This document shows positions 9,677 to 20,191 of a stretch of DNA of 64,000 nt, one piece after another (position 1 is the first letter of the stretch; each line of letters starts with the position of its first letter). A program made the position numbers and the translations under genes. The DNA is from Brachybacterium sp. Z12 (GTDB lineage: Bacteria; Actinomycetota; Actinomycetes; Actinomycetales; Dermabacteraceae): positions 248,001 to 312,000 of the forward strand of contig NZ_CP060496.1 of NCBI RefSeq assembly GCF_014400405.1, given 5' to 3'. Under the pieces are notes generated by a model. It was not told the origin of the DNA. It saw only the letters and a program-made list of their open reading frames with translations, and ran no database searches.

Positions 9677-12600
9677 TCAGGCGGGGAGCGGCTCCGCGTC
9701 CTGCGGTGTCGGGGCCGAGGCCCGGCGCCCCTCCTTCAGCGCGCCGGCGAGGCCCAGGGCGATGCCCAGGAGCAGCCACCCGCCGAGCCACAGCAGATCC
9801 CCGGCAGGGTCGATCCAGCCTCCGCCGATCGCTCCGCGGAAGGCGTCCACGGCGTGGGTCATCGGCAGGTACGGGTGGATCACCTGGAAGAACTGCGGCA
9901 GCGTCGAGACCGGGTAGGTGCCCCCGGCACCGGAGATCTGCATCGCGATCAGCACCAGCGCCACGAACTTCCCGACCGGCCCGAACAGAGCGCCGAAGCC
10001 GTGGTTCAGCGCCACGAACACCACCGAGGTCAGCGCCGCCAGGCCCATCATCAGTGGCAGGTCATCCATCGAGACGCCCACCAGCCAGTGCAGGGCGCCC
10101 ACGGCGATCGCGGTCTGCACCAGGCCCAGCAGCTGTGCGGGCACCAGGCCGCCGGCCAGCAGTCGTACCGGGCCCACGCCGCGAGCGGCGGCCTGGGAGG
10201 AGAACGGAGGCATCATCAGGAAGATGGCCATGCCGCCCACCCAGAGACTGATCGCGAGGAACAGCGGCGCCAGGCCCTCGCCGAAGCGGGTGAGCTCGTG
10301 GGCGCGCTCGAAACTCATCTGCACAGGCTCTGCGGCTGTCTCCGAGAGCGCGTCGCTCTCGTCGTCGGTATAGGCGGGGATGTCGCCCTGGGACTCGGCG
10401 AGTCCGTCGCGCAGCTCCTCCGAGCCGTCCGCGAGCTCGCCCGCCCCGTCATCGAGGGCGACCGCACCGTCGGCCAGCTCGTTCGCGCCGTCGTCGACCT
10501 GCGTCGCGCCGTCATGGAGCTGCGTGGCCCCGTCCTCGAGGCGTCCGGCCCCGTCGGCGAGCTGCTGGGCCCCGTCGCCGGCCTCGGCGCTTCCCTCGGC
10601 CAGCTGCTGGGCGCCGTCGGCGAGCTGTCCGGTGCCGCCTGCCAGCCGCTCGGCGCCGGTGCGGGCGGTCCCCACTCCGTCCGTGTAGCGGGTGACGCCG
10701 CTGGACAGGGTCTGGGCACCCTCACTCGCGGTGCCGCTCGCCTCGGCGAGCCGGTCGGCGCCCGAGGAGACCTGGCGGGCGCCGGTGTTCAGGCGGTGCG
10801 CGTCCTGCGCGCCCTGCTCGAGAGCGGAATAGGCCTGGGGCAGGGCCTCGGCTGCGGTGCGGGCCTGCTCCGCGAGGTCTGCGGCGAGGTCGGAGGCGCT
10901 CGTCCCCTGCTCGGGGAGGGGGCGGCCGTGACGGCGTCGTCGCGCAGGGTGCTGAGGTCCTGCTCGAGGGTGGAGGTGTCCGCGGCGAGGGTCCGGGTGG
11001 TCTCGGAGAGGGAGGAGGTGCCCTGGGCGAGGGCCCCGGTGGTCTCGGAGAGCCCCTCGGTGTAGGTGACCATCGATTCCGCGGAGTCGGTCATGTCCGA
11101 GGCGGTGCCGGCGATGTCGGTCGACTGCTCGGCCGCGGTGCCCGTGGCCTCCTGGGCCGTGGTCGTGTCGGCGGAGGCCTGCTCGGCGTCGTCGCGCACC
11201 TGCTGGGAGGAGTCCGCCGTGCTCGCGAGATCCTGACAGAACGACGCCTCGGCGCCGGAGTCCTCGCAGCGTGCGGCGAGAACGTCGACCTCCTCGGTGT
11301 AGTCCCGCACGCTCTGCTCGCTGGTGGCGGCGCTCTCGGAGGCGGTGGTAGTGGCCTCGTGCGCGCCTTGCACGTCCTCGTCCAGTGCGGTGGCGTCCTC
11401 ACCGATGGTGGAGGCGGCGTCGCGCAGGGTGCGGGCGTCCTCGGTGCGGTCGGTCGTGGTCTGGTCGAGGTCCTGTGCGGTCTCATCCAGGCTGGTCACG
11501 GTCTCGTCGAGGGTCGTGGCCGTCTCGGAGACGGTGCCGGCGGCGGTGACCGGGTCGGCGAGTCGTCCCGGCAGGTCCGTGGCGATGCCCTCGAGAGCGT
11601 CGATCGCGGTGACGAGGTCCTCGCTGGTGCGCTGCACGCTCTCGGAGGTCACGCCGAGCTCGTCGGCCCGCTGCTGCGCGGCGGTGACGGTCTCGTCGAG
11701 CTGGCGGGTGCCCTCGGCGACCTGCCCGGCGCCGTCGGCGAGGGTGCCCGCCCCGGTCGCGAGCTCCGAGGTGCCGGTGGCGAGCTGCTGGGCCCCGCTG
11801 CGCAGCGGCTGCCCGTTCTCGTCGAGGGTCACCAGGCCCGTGCGGAGCTCGCGGGCGCCGGCGTCGAGGGTCGCGGTCCCGTCGCGCAGGGTGACCGCGC
11901 CGGTGCTCAGCTGATCCAAGCCCACCACCAGGTCGAGGCTCCCGGAGTGCAGGGCGTGCGCGCCGTCGGCCAGCTCCGCGCCGCCGTCCACCAGCTGTGC
12001 TGTGCCGTCAGCCAGCTCGGTGCTGCCGTCGACCAGGTCTCCGGTGCCGTCGTGCAGGGTGGTGGCACCGTCGGTGAGCTCGCCGGCGCCGTCGACGGCA
12101 TCGCCCAGGCCGTCGTGGATGGTCGTGAAGCCCACGTAGATCTGGCCCAGGTACTGCTCGAGCACGCTCGAGCGCAGCGAATCGGTCAGCGCTGTCCCCA
12201 CGGACTTCGTGAAGTTCCCGCCCACGTAGTTCACCGAGTCGTTGGTGGTCACCGTGAGCAGAGCCGGGGCCGCGTGTTCGGCATCCCCGCCGAGGGAAGC
12301 TATGTTGGCGGAGAAGTCCGAGGGGATCTCGACGGTCGCGCCGTAGGTGCCGTCCTCCAGGCCACGATGAGCCTCACCGGGAGAGACCTCCACGAAGCGG
12401 TACACGGTCTCCTTGTCGAGGTCCAGGAGCGTGTCGGTGAACTCCGCGCCGACGTCCAGCTGGCTCTCCTCGCCGTCCGGGGAGGTGGCCGTGGCGCCCT
12501 CGTCCTCGTTCACCACGGCGGCGGTGACCTGGTCGAGCTTGTTGCTCGGGTCGAGGAACGACCAGGTCATGTTGCCGGAGTAGATCAGTGGGACCAGGGC

Positions 12601-12813
12601 GAGGCCGGTCACGAACAGTGCCGCGATCGGCTTCTTCCACTCGCCGGGCAGCAGGGCGAGGGCTCCGCGGCCGACGGCGGAGAGCCCGCGACCGGTCGCT
12701 CCGAGGGCGCGGGCGAGCGCACCGGCCAGGACGCCGACGGCCGAGGACACAGCGCGGCGGACAGTTGTGAGGACGGTGGACAGAGCGGAGAGGAGTGCAC
12801 GGAGGAGTCGCAT
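9677..12813 (-). CDS. YhgE/Pip-family membrane protein with X3LX2G heptad repeats
   Basis: Large membrane protein of about 1,045 residues. The N-terminus has one membrane segment followed by the YhgE motif (PLIYSGNMTWSFLDP, VVNEDEGA). A long extracytoplasmic stalk has many heptads of the form DGAxxLxDG (TIGR03057-like repeats). The C-terminal part carries about five or six membrane helices (LFLAISLWVGGMAIFLM, then four more). A frameshift at GGGGAG 10913-10918 separates stalk from C-terminus; repeats continue on both sides, so I annotate one gene. ATG 12813 is preferred; an in-frame GTG lies at 12825. The family includes phage infection protein and ABC-2-like transport proteins; the true role is unknown. 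Confidence 0.82.
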
Positions 12814-12824
12814 CACGCCGCACA

Positions 12825-12842
12825 CGATACATTCGTGTATCG
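12825..12842. promoter_or_regulatory. CGATACA-TTCG-TGTATCG operator-like palindrome
   Basis: Perfect 7-bp arms with a 4-base spacer lie directly upstream of the YhgE/Pip start. The ATACA/TGTAT half-site pattern resembles TetR-family operators, and Pip genes are often controlled by TetR regulators. No regulator gene is adjacent here. Confidence 0.5.
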
Positions 12843-12902
12843 AGAAGCGTTACTGTTCGGAAATAAGTGTGGTGCGGCAAACGCCGGCAGACACCGGCAG
12901 GG

Positions 12903-13823
12903 TCAGCTCGGCAGCTCGACCACCCACGGATGCCGCGGCGATGCGGCCGGGTCCCATCGCTCGAGCACATCGGCCGCAGCACGGCAGCCGCGCAGCCCCA
13001 GCGAGTCCCCGATCCGGCCCACGACCTCGCGGACGCTCTCCCCGCGTTCCAGACGATCCCGCAGCGTCACCGCGCCGTCGCGCTTCGCGAGCCGGGCCCC
13101 GACGGAATTCACCGCGAGCGGGACGTGCGCGTAGCTCGGCTCCGGCAGGCCCAGCAGCTGGGCGAGGTGCGCTTGTCGTGGAGCCGAGCTGAGCAGATCA
13201 TCGGCCCGCACCACCTGGTCCACCCCGGCCGCGGCATCGTCGACCACTACGGCCAGGTTGTAGGCGACCACGCCGTCGCCGCGTCGAAGCACCAGATCAT
13301 CGACCGTCCCCGTCACCTCTCCCGCCCACAGATCGTGGACCTGCCATGACTCCACCTCGGTGCGCAGTCGGAGAGCCGGTGCGCGCCGCAGCTCCCGCAT
13401 CCGCTGCCGTCCCTGCTCGCGCGCGGCGGGGGTGAGGTCGCGGCAGGTCCCGGGATAGGCGCCGGGCGGGGCGTGCGGGGCGCTGGGAGCCTCGAGGATC
13501 TCCCGGCGGGTGCAGTAGCACTCGAAGACCTGTCCCTGCGTCTCGAGGCGGGCGATGGCCTCGTCGTACGCCGCTCCCCGCTCGGACTGGCGGACCACGT
13601 CCCCGTCCCAGTCCAGGCCCAGTGCGGCCAGATCCTCGAGCTGTCGCTGCTCGGAGCCCTCCTTGACCCGGTCCAGGTCCTCGACGCGCAGATGGAAGGC
13701 GCGGCCGGTGCGGCGGGCGAGTGCCCAGGCGAGGATCGCGGTGCGCAGGTTCCCCAGGTGCAGGTCGCCGCTGGGGGAGGGGGCGTAGCGGCCCGCGCCG
13801 GGCGGGGTCGGGACGGCAGACAT
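12903..13823 (-). CDS. gluQ: Glutamyl-Q tRNA(Asp) synthetase
   Basis: Truncated class I glutamyl-tRNA synthetase paralogue that attaches glutamate to queuosine in tRNA-Asp. The N-terminus has RYAPSPSGDLHLGNLRTA with the HLGN signature. A cysteine-containing segment (ECYCTRREI; later GTCRDL) fits the family's zinc site. The KMSKS-equivalent region AKRDGAVTL is at the C-terminus. No anticodon-binding domain is present; 306 residues is typical. I chose ATG 13823, just before the conserved N-terminus, over upstream in-frame codons. It lies 11 bp downstream of the GNAT gene on the same strand. Confidence 0.9.
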   Translation of the reverse strand: MSAVPTPPGAGRYAPSPSGDLHLGNLRTAILAWALARRTGRAFHLRVEDLDRVKEGSEQRQLEDLAALGLDWDGDVVRQSERGAAYDEAIARLETQGQVFECYCTRREILEAPSAPHAPPGAYPGTCRDLTPAAREQGRQRMRELRRAPALRLRTEVESWQVHDLWAGEVTGTVDDLVLRRGDGVVAYNLAVVVDDAAAGVDQVVRADDLLSSAPRQAHLAQLLGLPEPSYAHVPLAVNSVGARLAKRDGAVTLRDRLERGESVREVVGRIGDSLGLRGCRAAADVLERWDPAASPRHPWVVELPS

Positions 13824-13833
13824 GCCCGCCAGT

Positions 13834-14481
13834 CTAGGAAGCGGGACGCACGAGCAGCACATCGCCCACCCGCCCGCCGGGCACGGGACGCGCAGCTGCC
13901 GCGGGGCGGAAGCCGAGACGGGCCGCGAGGGTGCGCGAGGCGAGGTTGCGGGAGGCGGTCACCGCGATCACTTCGCGACCGCCCGGTCCGCAGTGCGGAT
14001 CGGTGAGCACGGCGCGCATCGCCTCGCTGGCCACGCCTCGCCCGGTCACCCCGGGATCCAGCCGCCAGTAGGCGCTCAGCAGCTCGGAGTCGTCGGCTCG
14101 CAGAGCGGTGATACCCACGACGCCGAGCAGGCCCGCCGGCAGTTCCTCGGCGCCGCCATCGGCACCCTGTGGGCCGCCGCGCGGCGACTCGCACCGGGCG
14201 TCGGGCTCCGCCGCAGCCCGTGCCCGCACCGTGAAGTACCCCAGCCCGTCCCGCTCCCACGTGCTGGACCACTGCGCGAGCACCTGCCGCATCTGGGCGA
14301 GCTGCGTGAGCGGGGCGGTGGTGTCCTCGGCGAAGGCGCGGGGATCGGAGTGCAGCGTGAACAGCTCCTCGAGATCCTCCGCGCGCACCGGTGCCAGGTG
14401 CAGGCGGGTGGTGACGATCCCGGAGATGACGACAGCGCGGCGGTCACCGTCCGGGGACGGGACCGCCGCGCTGTGGTTCAC
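13834..14481 (-). CDS. GNAT-family N-acetyltransferase (RimJ/RimL-like)
   Basis: A 215-residue protein with GNAT fold features: N-terminal TTRLHLAPVRAEDLEELF, a central YWRLDPGVTGRGVASEAMRAV (acetyl-CoA pyrophosphate loop GRGVASEA) and C-terminal ASRTLAARLGF. This arrangement matches RimJ/RimL-type acyltransferases acting on protein N-termini or small amines. The loop between beta strands (about residues 90-115) is unusually rich in Ala, Gly and Pro. It probably shares an operon with gluQ, 11 bp away. The substrate is not predictable. Confidence 0.8.
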   Translation of the reverse strand: MNHSAAVPSPDGDRRAVVISGIVTTRLHLAPVRAEDLEELFTLHSDPRAFAEDTTAPLTQLAQMRQVLAQWSSTWERDGLGYFTVRARAAAEPDARCESPRGGPQGADGGAEELPAGLLGVVGITALRADDSELLSAYWRLDPGVTGRGVASEAMRAVLTDPHCGPGGREVIAVTASRNLASRTLAARLGFRPAAAARPVPGGRVGDVLLVRPAS

Positions 14482-14513
14482 GGACTGCTCCGTGAGGCGC
14501 CGGGGGCGCTGAC

Positions 14514-15308
14514 TCAGGAGTCGCCGCGGTGGTTGCCACGCTTCTCGTCGTCGGCCGAGGAGGCGTCCGGATCGGAATCGACCTTGACCTCCTTGGGCTC
14601 CACGTCGGAGGAGCGGTCCTCACCCTTCAGGGCCGAGGCGACGTCACCGGCATCGGCCGAGCCGACGGTGTCGGAGACGGTCGAGGAGTCGGACTCGTTC
14701 GCCGCAGAGGCGGGGTAGTGCGCACGGGCGAAATCGGCGGGCGGTGCCCACGGATCCTCGACCGGGCGGGTCTTCTGCCAGACCACGTAGCCGGCAGCGG
14801 CACCCGCGGCGGCGAGGCCGAGGATGAGCAGCACCTTGCCGGCGCGACCCTTCTTCGGCTGCGGGGTGGGCTCGAGGACGGCGGAGCGGATGTCGCCCTG
14901 CCCCTTGTCGAGCTCCTTGCGGGCGGCGTCGACGGCCGCCTTCAGGACGGTGCCGGTGGTCTCGGCGGTCTTGCGGGCACGCGGGATGTAGTCATCCTGC
15001 ACGTCGTGGCGGAGCTTGTCCGCGCGGGGGCCGAGGTTCTGCGAGAGCTTCTCGCCCTGGTCTCGGAGCTTGTCGGACTGGTCGCGCAGCTTCTGCTGGG
15101 CCTCCGGGGCGTAGTGGTCGTAGAAGTCGGTCGCCCGGGTGCGTGCCTCGCGCGCACCCTCGGAGACGACAGGGCCCACCGAGGCTGCGAGCTTCTGCAG
15201 CTCCTCGACGGCCTTCTCCGCCTTCTGCGCGGTCGATCCTGCCGCGTCGGTGACCTTCTCCGCCTGCTTCGCGGCCTTCTTGGCCTTCCGCTTGGTGGTC
15301 AGCGCCAT
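14514..15308 (-). CDS. Single-pass membrane-anchored protein with helical N-domain
   Basis: A 264-residue protein without a recognised enzyme domain. Residues 1-150 are Lys/Ala/Glu-rich and likely form long amphipathic helices or coiled coil, with apolipoprotein-like KLRDQxxKL repeats. One membrane segment follows (VLLILGLAAAGAAAGYVVW, about residues 170-188). The tail is acidic and Ser/Asp-rich (about 205-264). No signal peptide is visible, so the large N-domain is probably cytoplasmic. It is divergent from the cyclophilin gene. Similar hypothetical proteins occur in Micrococcales; function unknown. Confidence 0.72.
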   Translation of the reverse strand: MALTTKRKAKKAAKQAEKVTDAAGSTAQKAEKAVEELQKLAASVGPVVSEGAREARTRATDFYDHYAPEAQQKLRDQSDKLRDQGEKLSQNLGPRADKLRHDVQDDYIPRARKTAETTGTVLKAAVDAARKELDKGQGDIRSAVLEPTPQPKKGRAGKVLLILGLAAAGAAAGYVVWQKTRPVEDPWAPPADFARAHYPASAANESDSSTVSDTVGSADAGDVASALKGEDRSSDVEPKEVKVDSDPDASSADDEKRGNHRGDS

Positions 15309-15379
15309 GGGGTTCCCCTTTCGTCGAATCCGTCGGGTCGGGCCGACGGTGGTCCCTGGGCCAGGACAGCCGGTGGCTG

Positions 15380-15391
15380 CACGGGCCCGTG
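15380..15391. promoter_or_regulatory. CACGGGCCCGTG palindrome in a divergent promoter region
   Basis: A perfect 12-bp palindrome lies 72 bp upstream of the membrane-anchored protein gene and 110 bp upstream of the cyclophilin. It could be a shared operator. GC-rich palindromes arise by chance in this genome, so support is modest. Confidence 0.3.
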
Positions 15392-15500
15392 TGGCTCAAC
15401 TCTAACGCGAGCGAGCATGCACCCTCACAGGGGATGCGAAGAACCAGGAGGCCTGCCAGCCCGTCCGATCGGTCAGGCGCGCGTATGGGAGGATGACGCC

Positions 15501-16037
15501 ATGTTCGCAACTCTTCACACCACTCACGGGGACATCCGCATGGAGCTGTTCCCCAACCACGCTCCCAAGACCGTCGAGAACTTCGTGGGCCTCGCCGAGG
15601 GCTCCAAGGAGTTCTCCGACCCGGAGACCGGCGAGAAGGTCACCCGTCCCTTCTACGACGGCGTCATCTTCCACCGCATCATCTCAGGCTTCATGCTCCA
15701 GGGCGGCGACCCGCTGGGCACCGGCACCGGCGGCCCCGGCTACAACTTCGACGACGAGATCTCCGAGAAGAACTTCAACGAGCCCTACGTGCTGGCCATG
15801 GCCAACGCCGGCAAGCGCCGCAACGCGCTGACCGGCCAGCCCTCCGGCACCAACGGTTCGCAGTTCTTCATCACCGTCGGCCCCACCCCGCACCTGCAGG
15901 GCAAGCACACCGTGTTCGGTCAGGTCGCCGACGAGGACTCCAAGAAGGTCGTCGACGCGATCGAGGCCGTCAAGACCGATATGCGCGACCGTCCCCTCGA
16001 GGATGTCGTCATCAACTCGGTCACCATCGAGAAGTGA
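15501..16037 (+). CDS. ppiA: Peptidyl-prolyl cis-trans isomerase (cyclophilin)
   Basis: Cytoplasmic cyclophilin of 178 residues catalysing proline isomerisation. Conserved features are FHRIISGFMLQGGDP (catalytic Arg in FHRI), NGSQFFIT and the LQGKHTVFGQV loop. No signal peptide, unlike secreted PpiA forms. ATG 15501 follows GGAGG at good spacing. In many actinobacteria an orthologue lies a few kilobases from oriC, near a rhomboid gene, which agrees with the DnaA-box cluster at 21.3-21.7 kb here. Confidence 0.95.
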   Translation: MFATLHTTHGDIRMELFPNHAPKTVENFVGLAEGSKEFSDPETGEKVTRPFYDGVIFHRIISGFMLQGGDPLGTGTGGPGYNFDDEISEKNFNEPYVLAMANAGKRRNALTGQPSGTNGSQFFITVGPTPHLQGKHTVFGQVADEDSKKVVDAIEAVKTDMRDRPLEDVVINSVTIEK

Positions 16038-16083
16038 TCCCGCCCGGGCCGGTTCCGCGCTGAGCGGACCGCCCGATGCGCTG

Positions 16084-16117
16084 AGCAGCCCGCCCCGGAC
16101 ACCGGTGGCGGGCTGCT
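16084..16117 (+). terminator. Hairpin terminator after the cyclophilin
   Basis: AGCAGCCCGCC (16084-16094) pairs perfectly with GGCGGGCTGCT (16107-16117) over an 11-bp stem and 12-base loop. There is no real T tract, as is common in high-GC actinobacteria. It sits 47 bp after the ppiA stop. Confidence 0.75.
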
Positions 16118-16346
16118 TGCTGTCCGCACCGGGGTGCGGTGGGCCGGGGTGCATGGGCGCACGGGCGCGGGCCGGGCGGTGTTCTCCGCAGGCCTATGGC
16201 GACGAGCCCTGGCAGTATCGCCGGCTCGCCTCACCATCGACCCGTCCGTGACATGTGCCGACGGCGTCCTTCAGACCGGGCCCCGGCCTGCCGCGCCCGC
16301 GCCGTCGGCGTTCCGCCGCCCGGGCTCGCTCAGGAGGGCTCGGTGC
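16118..16346. other. Non-coding spacer between convergent genes
   Basis: With the terminator this forms a 327-bp gap (16038-16364) between two convergent genes. Short open frames here lack RBS and recognisable protein features. I see no RNA gene. Confidence 0.4.
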
Positions 16347-16364
16347 GGCCGGCCGCGGCCGGCC
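16347..16364 (-). terminator. 18-bp perfect palindrome after the lipoprotein gene
   Basis: GGCCGGCCGCGGCCGGCC is perfectly self-complementary and directly abuts the stop codon of the minus-strand lipoprotein gene. It probably acts as its terminator hairpin. Confidence 0.5.
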
Positions 16365-17576
16365 TCAGCGGAAGGTCAGCGTCGCCGTGACCGGGTCCTC
16401 GATCTGCTCGAAGTCGTCGTTCAGCACCTGCCCGAAGCGCGGCTTGACCTTCACGGTCGCGGTCTCCAGGTCGGCGGGGATGGTGAAGGTAGCGACGGTT
16501 GTCCGAGGCATGTGCTTGAACGTCCACGACTGGTCCTGGGCCGGGGGCAGCTCGGTGCCGTCGGGGAGGACGAGCACCACCTCGGTGAGATCCTTGACGT
16601 TCGAGGAGCTGTCTCGGTCCCACACCAGCGGTACCACCAGATGGATCTCGTCCTCGTCGGCCCAGCCCAGATTTCCGCCGTACTCGAGGCTGGTGTCGAC
16701 GTAGGGGAGAGGTACGCCTCCTCGATCGTGCCGTGGAGGGTCATGTAGTCCTGTCCGAAGCCGTCGGGGACCTTCGTGTCCAGGACGGTCGCGTCGGAGA
16801 CCTCCACCTCGAGTCCGCCGTCATACATCCGCGGGGCCGGGGTGGTCAGGAGCGAACCGTCGACCAGCGAGAGCTCCTGGATGCCGCCGCCCATCTCGGC
16901 GCGGAGGGCGACGGCACCGGGCTGGGGGTGGCGTCGACGATCGCGAGCACGGTCCCGCTGCGCTCGGCATCGCCGCTGCTGGGGAGTCCAGGCGGATCTC
17001 CTGGTTCCCACCGTAGGTGATGTCCAGATCGGCGTAGGTGGGGTCGACCTTGGGCGCCCACTCCGAGTCGGTCGACTCCCATGCCGTGAGCAGGAACCTC
17101 TTCAGCTGACCGGGCAGGATCACGGTGGCGAGCTGCTCCTCCTCTGCCTCCGGGTCCGGGTTGTCGACCTCGGGGACGTCCTTCCCGGTCAGCGCGGTGT
17201 ACTGCTCCGCGGTGAGGCTGTCGAGCAGGGTCGTGGCGACCACGGTGGCCTGGGCGTGCGGATGGATCATCGTCTCGGAGTCCGACATGCGGGTCATCAG
17301 CCCGCCCGCGGTCATCTCGTCCTCCACCTCCAGCACGTCGATCTCGATGGTGGCGGAGGTGCCGGGCGCCGGCGAGGACTCGTCCTCCGTCTCCGCCGCT
17401 CCCTCCAGATCAGCGGCCTCTTCGTCGGGAGCACCGCCTGCGGGGTCCTCGTCCTCGGTGCCGGAGGGGAGCAGTCCGCACCCGGCCAGGAGCAGAGTCG
17501 GACCGGCGAGGAGCACGCCGCGGCGTGCCAGGGAGGTGGTGCCGAGCGGCGCGAGAGAGGGGCGTCGGGGCGTCAT
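16365..17576 (-). CDS. Secreted lipoprotein, three frameshifts
   Basis: About 403 residues. The N-terminus has an Arg-Arg-containing signal (SLARRGVLLAG) and lipobox LLAGC, so it is exported and lipid-anchored. An acidic Glu/Asp/Ala-rich linker (about residues 40-75) precedes a beta-rich domain, perhaps DUF4352-like (C-terminal DPVTATLTF). Frameshifts lie at GGGGAG 16981-16986, the G5 run 16924-16928 and GGGGAG 16704-16709. Adding one base at each gives a continuous protein (for example TLHGTIEEAYLSPYVDTSLE across the last). No function can be assigned. Confidence 0.68.
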
Positions 17577-17670
17577 GGGGTTCTTTCGTCGAGGGTGGGG
17601 GCGCAGGCCAGAATACCTTTACGACGACTGTTCGCGAAGGCAATCGGGGTCTCGCCCCCACCCGGAGGGA

Positions 17671-19856
17671 TCAGGCGCTCGCGACGGGCGCCGCGCCGGC
17701 ACCGGCACCGACGCCGGCACCGACACCTGCCGCGTCGACGGAGGCGGGGCGGGAGGGCCACCACATGCGGTCCCCGATCAGTGCGAACAGCGCCGGCACC
17801 AGCACGGTGCGCACCAGCAGGGTGTCCAGCAGCACGCCGAGGCCCACGATCAGGCCCAGCTGGCCCAGCACCACCAGGGGCAGCACCCCCAGCGCCGCAA
17901 ACACTGCGGCGAGCACCACGCCCGCGCTGGTGATGACCACGCCGGTGGAACCGACGGCCCGCACCATGCCCTGCGTGGTCCCGTGCACGGCGGCCTCATG
18001 GCGGGCGCGGTGGACCAGGAAGATCGTGTAGTCCACACCGAGAGCCACCAGGAACAGGAAGGCCAGCAGCGGCACGGTCACGTCGAGCGCGGGGATGTCG
18101 AACAGCAGACGCCCGGCCCACAGGCCCAGGCCGATCGCGGCGACGGAGCTGGCGACGTTCACGGTCAGCAGCACCAACGGCGCCACCACCGCGCGCAGCA
18201 GGCCGATCAGCACCAGCAGCACCACCGCGAGGATCATCGGCGCGACCACCAGCAGGTCCCGCGTGGAATCGGAGCGGACGTCCATCGCGCTCGTCGTGGT
18301 GCCACCCACCAGGGCATCGGCCCCCTCGAGGGCGTGCAGGGAGTCACGCAGCCCGGCGGCCTCGTCGATCGCCTCCGGCGACTCCGGCTGCGCGGTGCCG
18401 ACGGCGGAGAGCACGGCCCAGCCCTCGGGCGTGGTGCCGCTGATCGAGGCACGGTCGATGCCGGGCACGGACTCGGCGGTGGTGACGGCGGCATCTGCCG
18501 CCCCCTCCCGCACCACGATCTGGTGCGGTGCGCTTTCCCCGGCACCGTAGTGCTCGGCCATCGCGGCGAAGCCGACGGAGGACTCGTTCGGCGAGGCGAA
18601 CTGCTCGTCCTGCGCAAGGCCCACCCGGGTGCCCGCCAGGCCGGTGGCGAGCACACCCAGCAGCAGCACCGAGACCACGGCGGCGAAGGCGGGGCGGCGG
18701 GTGACCGTGCGGGCGACGGTGGCGAAGGGGCCGTGCTCGGCCTCGTCACGGCGGGTCGCGGTGTCCTGCGAGGTCGCGGGGCGCGGCACGAAGGGCCAGA
18801 ACACCCGTCGGCCCACCACCGCGAGCAGCGCGGTGAGCGGGAACAGCACGGCGATCAGGGCGATCAGCAGACCGGCCGCCGCAGCGATCCCGAGACCGCG
18901 GGTGGCGGGCATGACCGCGGCCAGCAGGGTCATCAGCGCCAGCACCACGGTCACGTTCGAGGCGATGATCGCGGGGGTGGTGCGGATCCAGGCGGTGGCC
19001 AGCGCGGCGCGATGGTCCGTGTGGTGGCGCAGCTCCTCGCGGTAGCGGGAGATCAGCAGCAGGGCGTAGTTGGTGCCCGCACCGAACACCAGCACGCTGA
19101 TCACGCCGGTGTCGAAGGCGAGGGAGAACTGCTCGCCGAGGGTGCTGGTGACTGCGCCTGCGGCGCCGTCGGCGAGGGCCACGACCGACAGCGGCAGCAG
19201 CCACAGGATGGGGGAGCGGTAGGTGAGCAGGAGCAGCACCGCGACCACGGCGATGGTGACGGCCAGCAGGGTGAAGTCCGCACCCGCGAAGGCGCCGCGG
19301 ATATCGGAGGCGACGGCCGGGCCACCGGTGATTGACACCGTGAGCTCGGCGGGGACGGAGGAGTCGGCCGCGGCGCGCAGATCCGTGATCATCGCGTCGA
19401 CCGTCTCTTTGTCCGCCTGCGAGTCGACGGTGGTCATCACCAGATCCGCGGAACCGTCCTCGGCAGGCATCGGGCCGACGGCGTCGCGGCCGGCGACCTC
19501 GGCGAGATCGGTGCGGAGCGTCTCGATGGCGGCGGCGTCCTCCGCGGTCAGGGCGGTGCCGTCGGCGCGGGTGACCACGGCGAACACCGGCTGGTAGCGG
19601 CTGCCCTCCATGGTCTCGGCGATCGCGGCCGCGCGGGAGGACTCCGAGCTCTCCGGCAGCGCGTCCATCCCGGCGGCGGGACCGGCACCCCGCATCCCGC
19701 CCATCACGGCGAGCAGCAGCACCACGGACACGACGAGCATCGCCCAGGCGGAGCGGCGGCCGGTGAGGACCGAGGCGATCCGGCCGGCGACGGTGGTCGG
19801 TGCTGTGGAGGGGTCCCCGGCCCGATGTCGGCGGGGGTGGACGTGGGTGCAGTCAC
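17671..19856 (-). CDS. MMPL-family (RND) transporter
   Basis: About 728 residues with two MMPL domains. Each repeat has one helix, a periplasmic loop and five helices: first set around VLLLLTYRSPILWLLPLSVV and FGAGTNYALLLISRY; second around LVALGVDYTIFLVHRARHE. GxxxDY-type proton-relay motifs are visible in both (GAGTNY and GVDYTI; the first lacks Asp). Such proteins export lipids or drugs using the proton gradient. The conserved start is obscured: ATG 19740 begins inside helix 1, but GTG 19856 with one G added at 19815-19818 gives a complete N-terminus. The C-terminal tail is Ala/Gly/Val-rich. Confidence 0.85.
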
Positions 19857-20191
19857 TGTGGATCCTTCGAGAGAAGACCGCTGGTGGCGGCCGAGGTTCG
19901 GTCCCGGGGTCGGGTGTCTTCCACGCTATGGAGAGCGCCGAGCGAGCGGATCAACCTTTGATGGAGCCTCGGCTCCACCCTGCAGCGAGCGTTGCCCTCG
20001 CCTCATGACGCAGCGACACCACCTCGCTGCCGGAAAGCGGAAGCTCGTGCTCGAGGGGCTGAGGCCCGTGAGAGAGGCGCAGAGCCGCCGCTTCGGGACG
20101 CTGTTCACCGCCTTCCCGTGCACAGCCGCCTGAACCAGCGCCTCTGCAGCGCCGAGGCATCCTCGGCCCGAGCCCAGTCGCACGTGGTGGA
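19857..20191. other. 335-bp divergent intergenic region with an inverted repeat
   Basis: Lies between the divergent MMPL and rhomboid genes and must hold both promoters. TGGAGCC (19962-19968) and GGCTCCA (19971-19977) form a perfect 7-bp inverted repeat with a 2-base spacer, a candidate operator for the transporter. No gene is apparent. Confidence 0.4.

Noticed and set aside
9677..12813. Imperfect repeats every 21 bp, possible CRISPR or satellite
   Set aside because: They are degenerate copies of a coding heptad repeat; there are no spacers and no cas genes.
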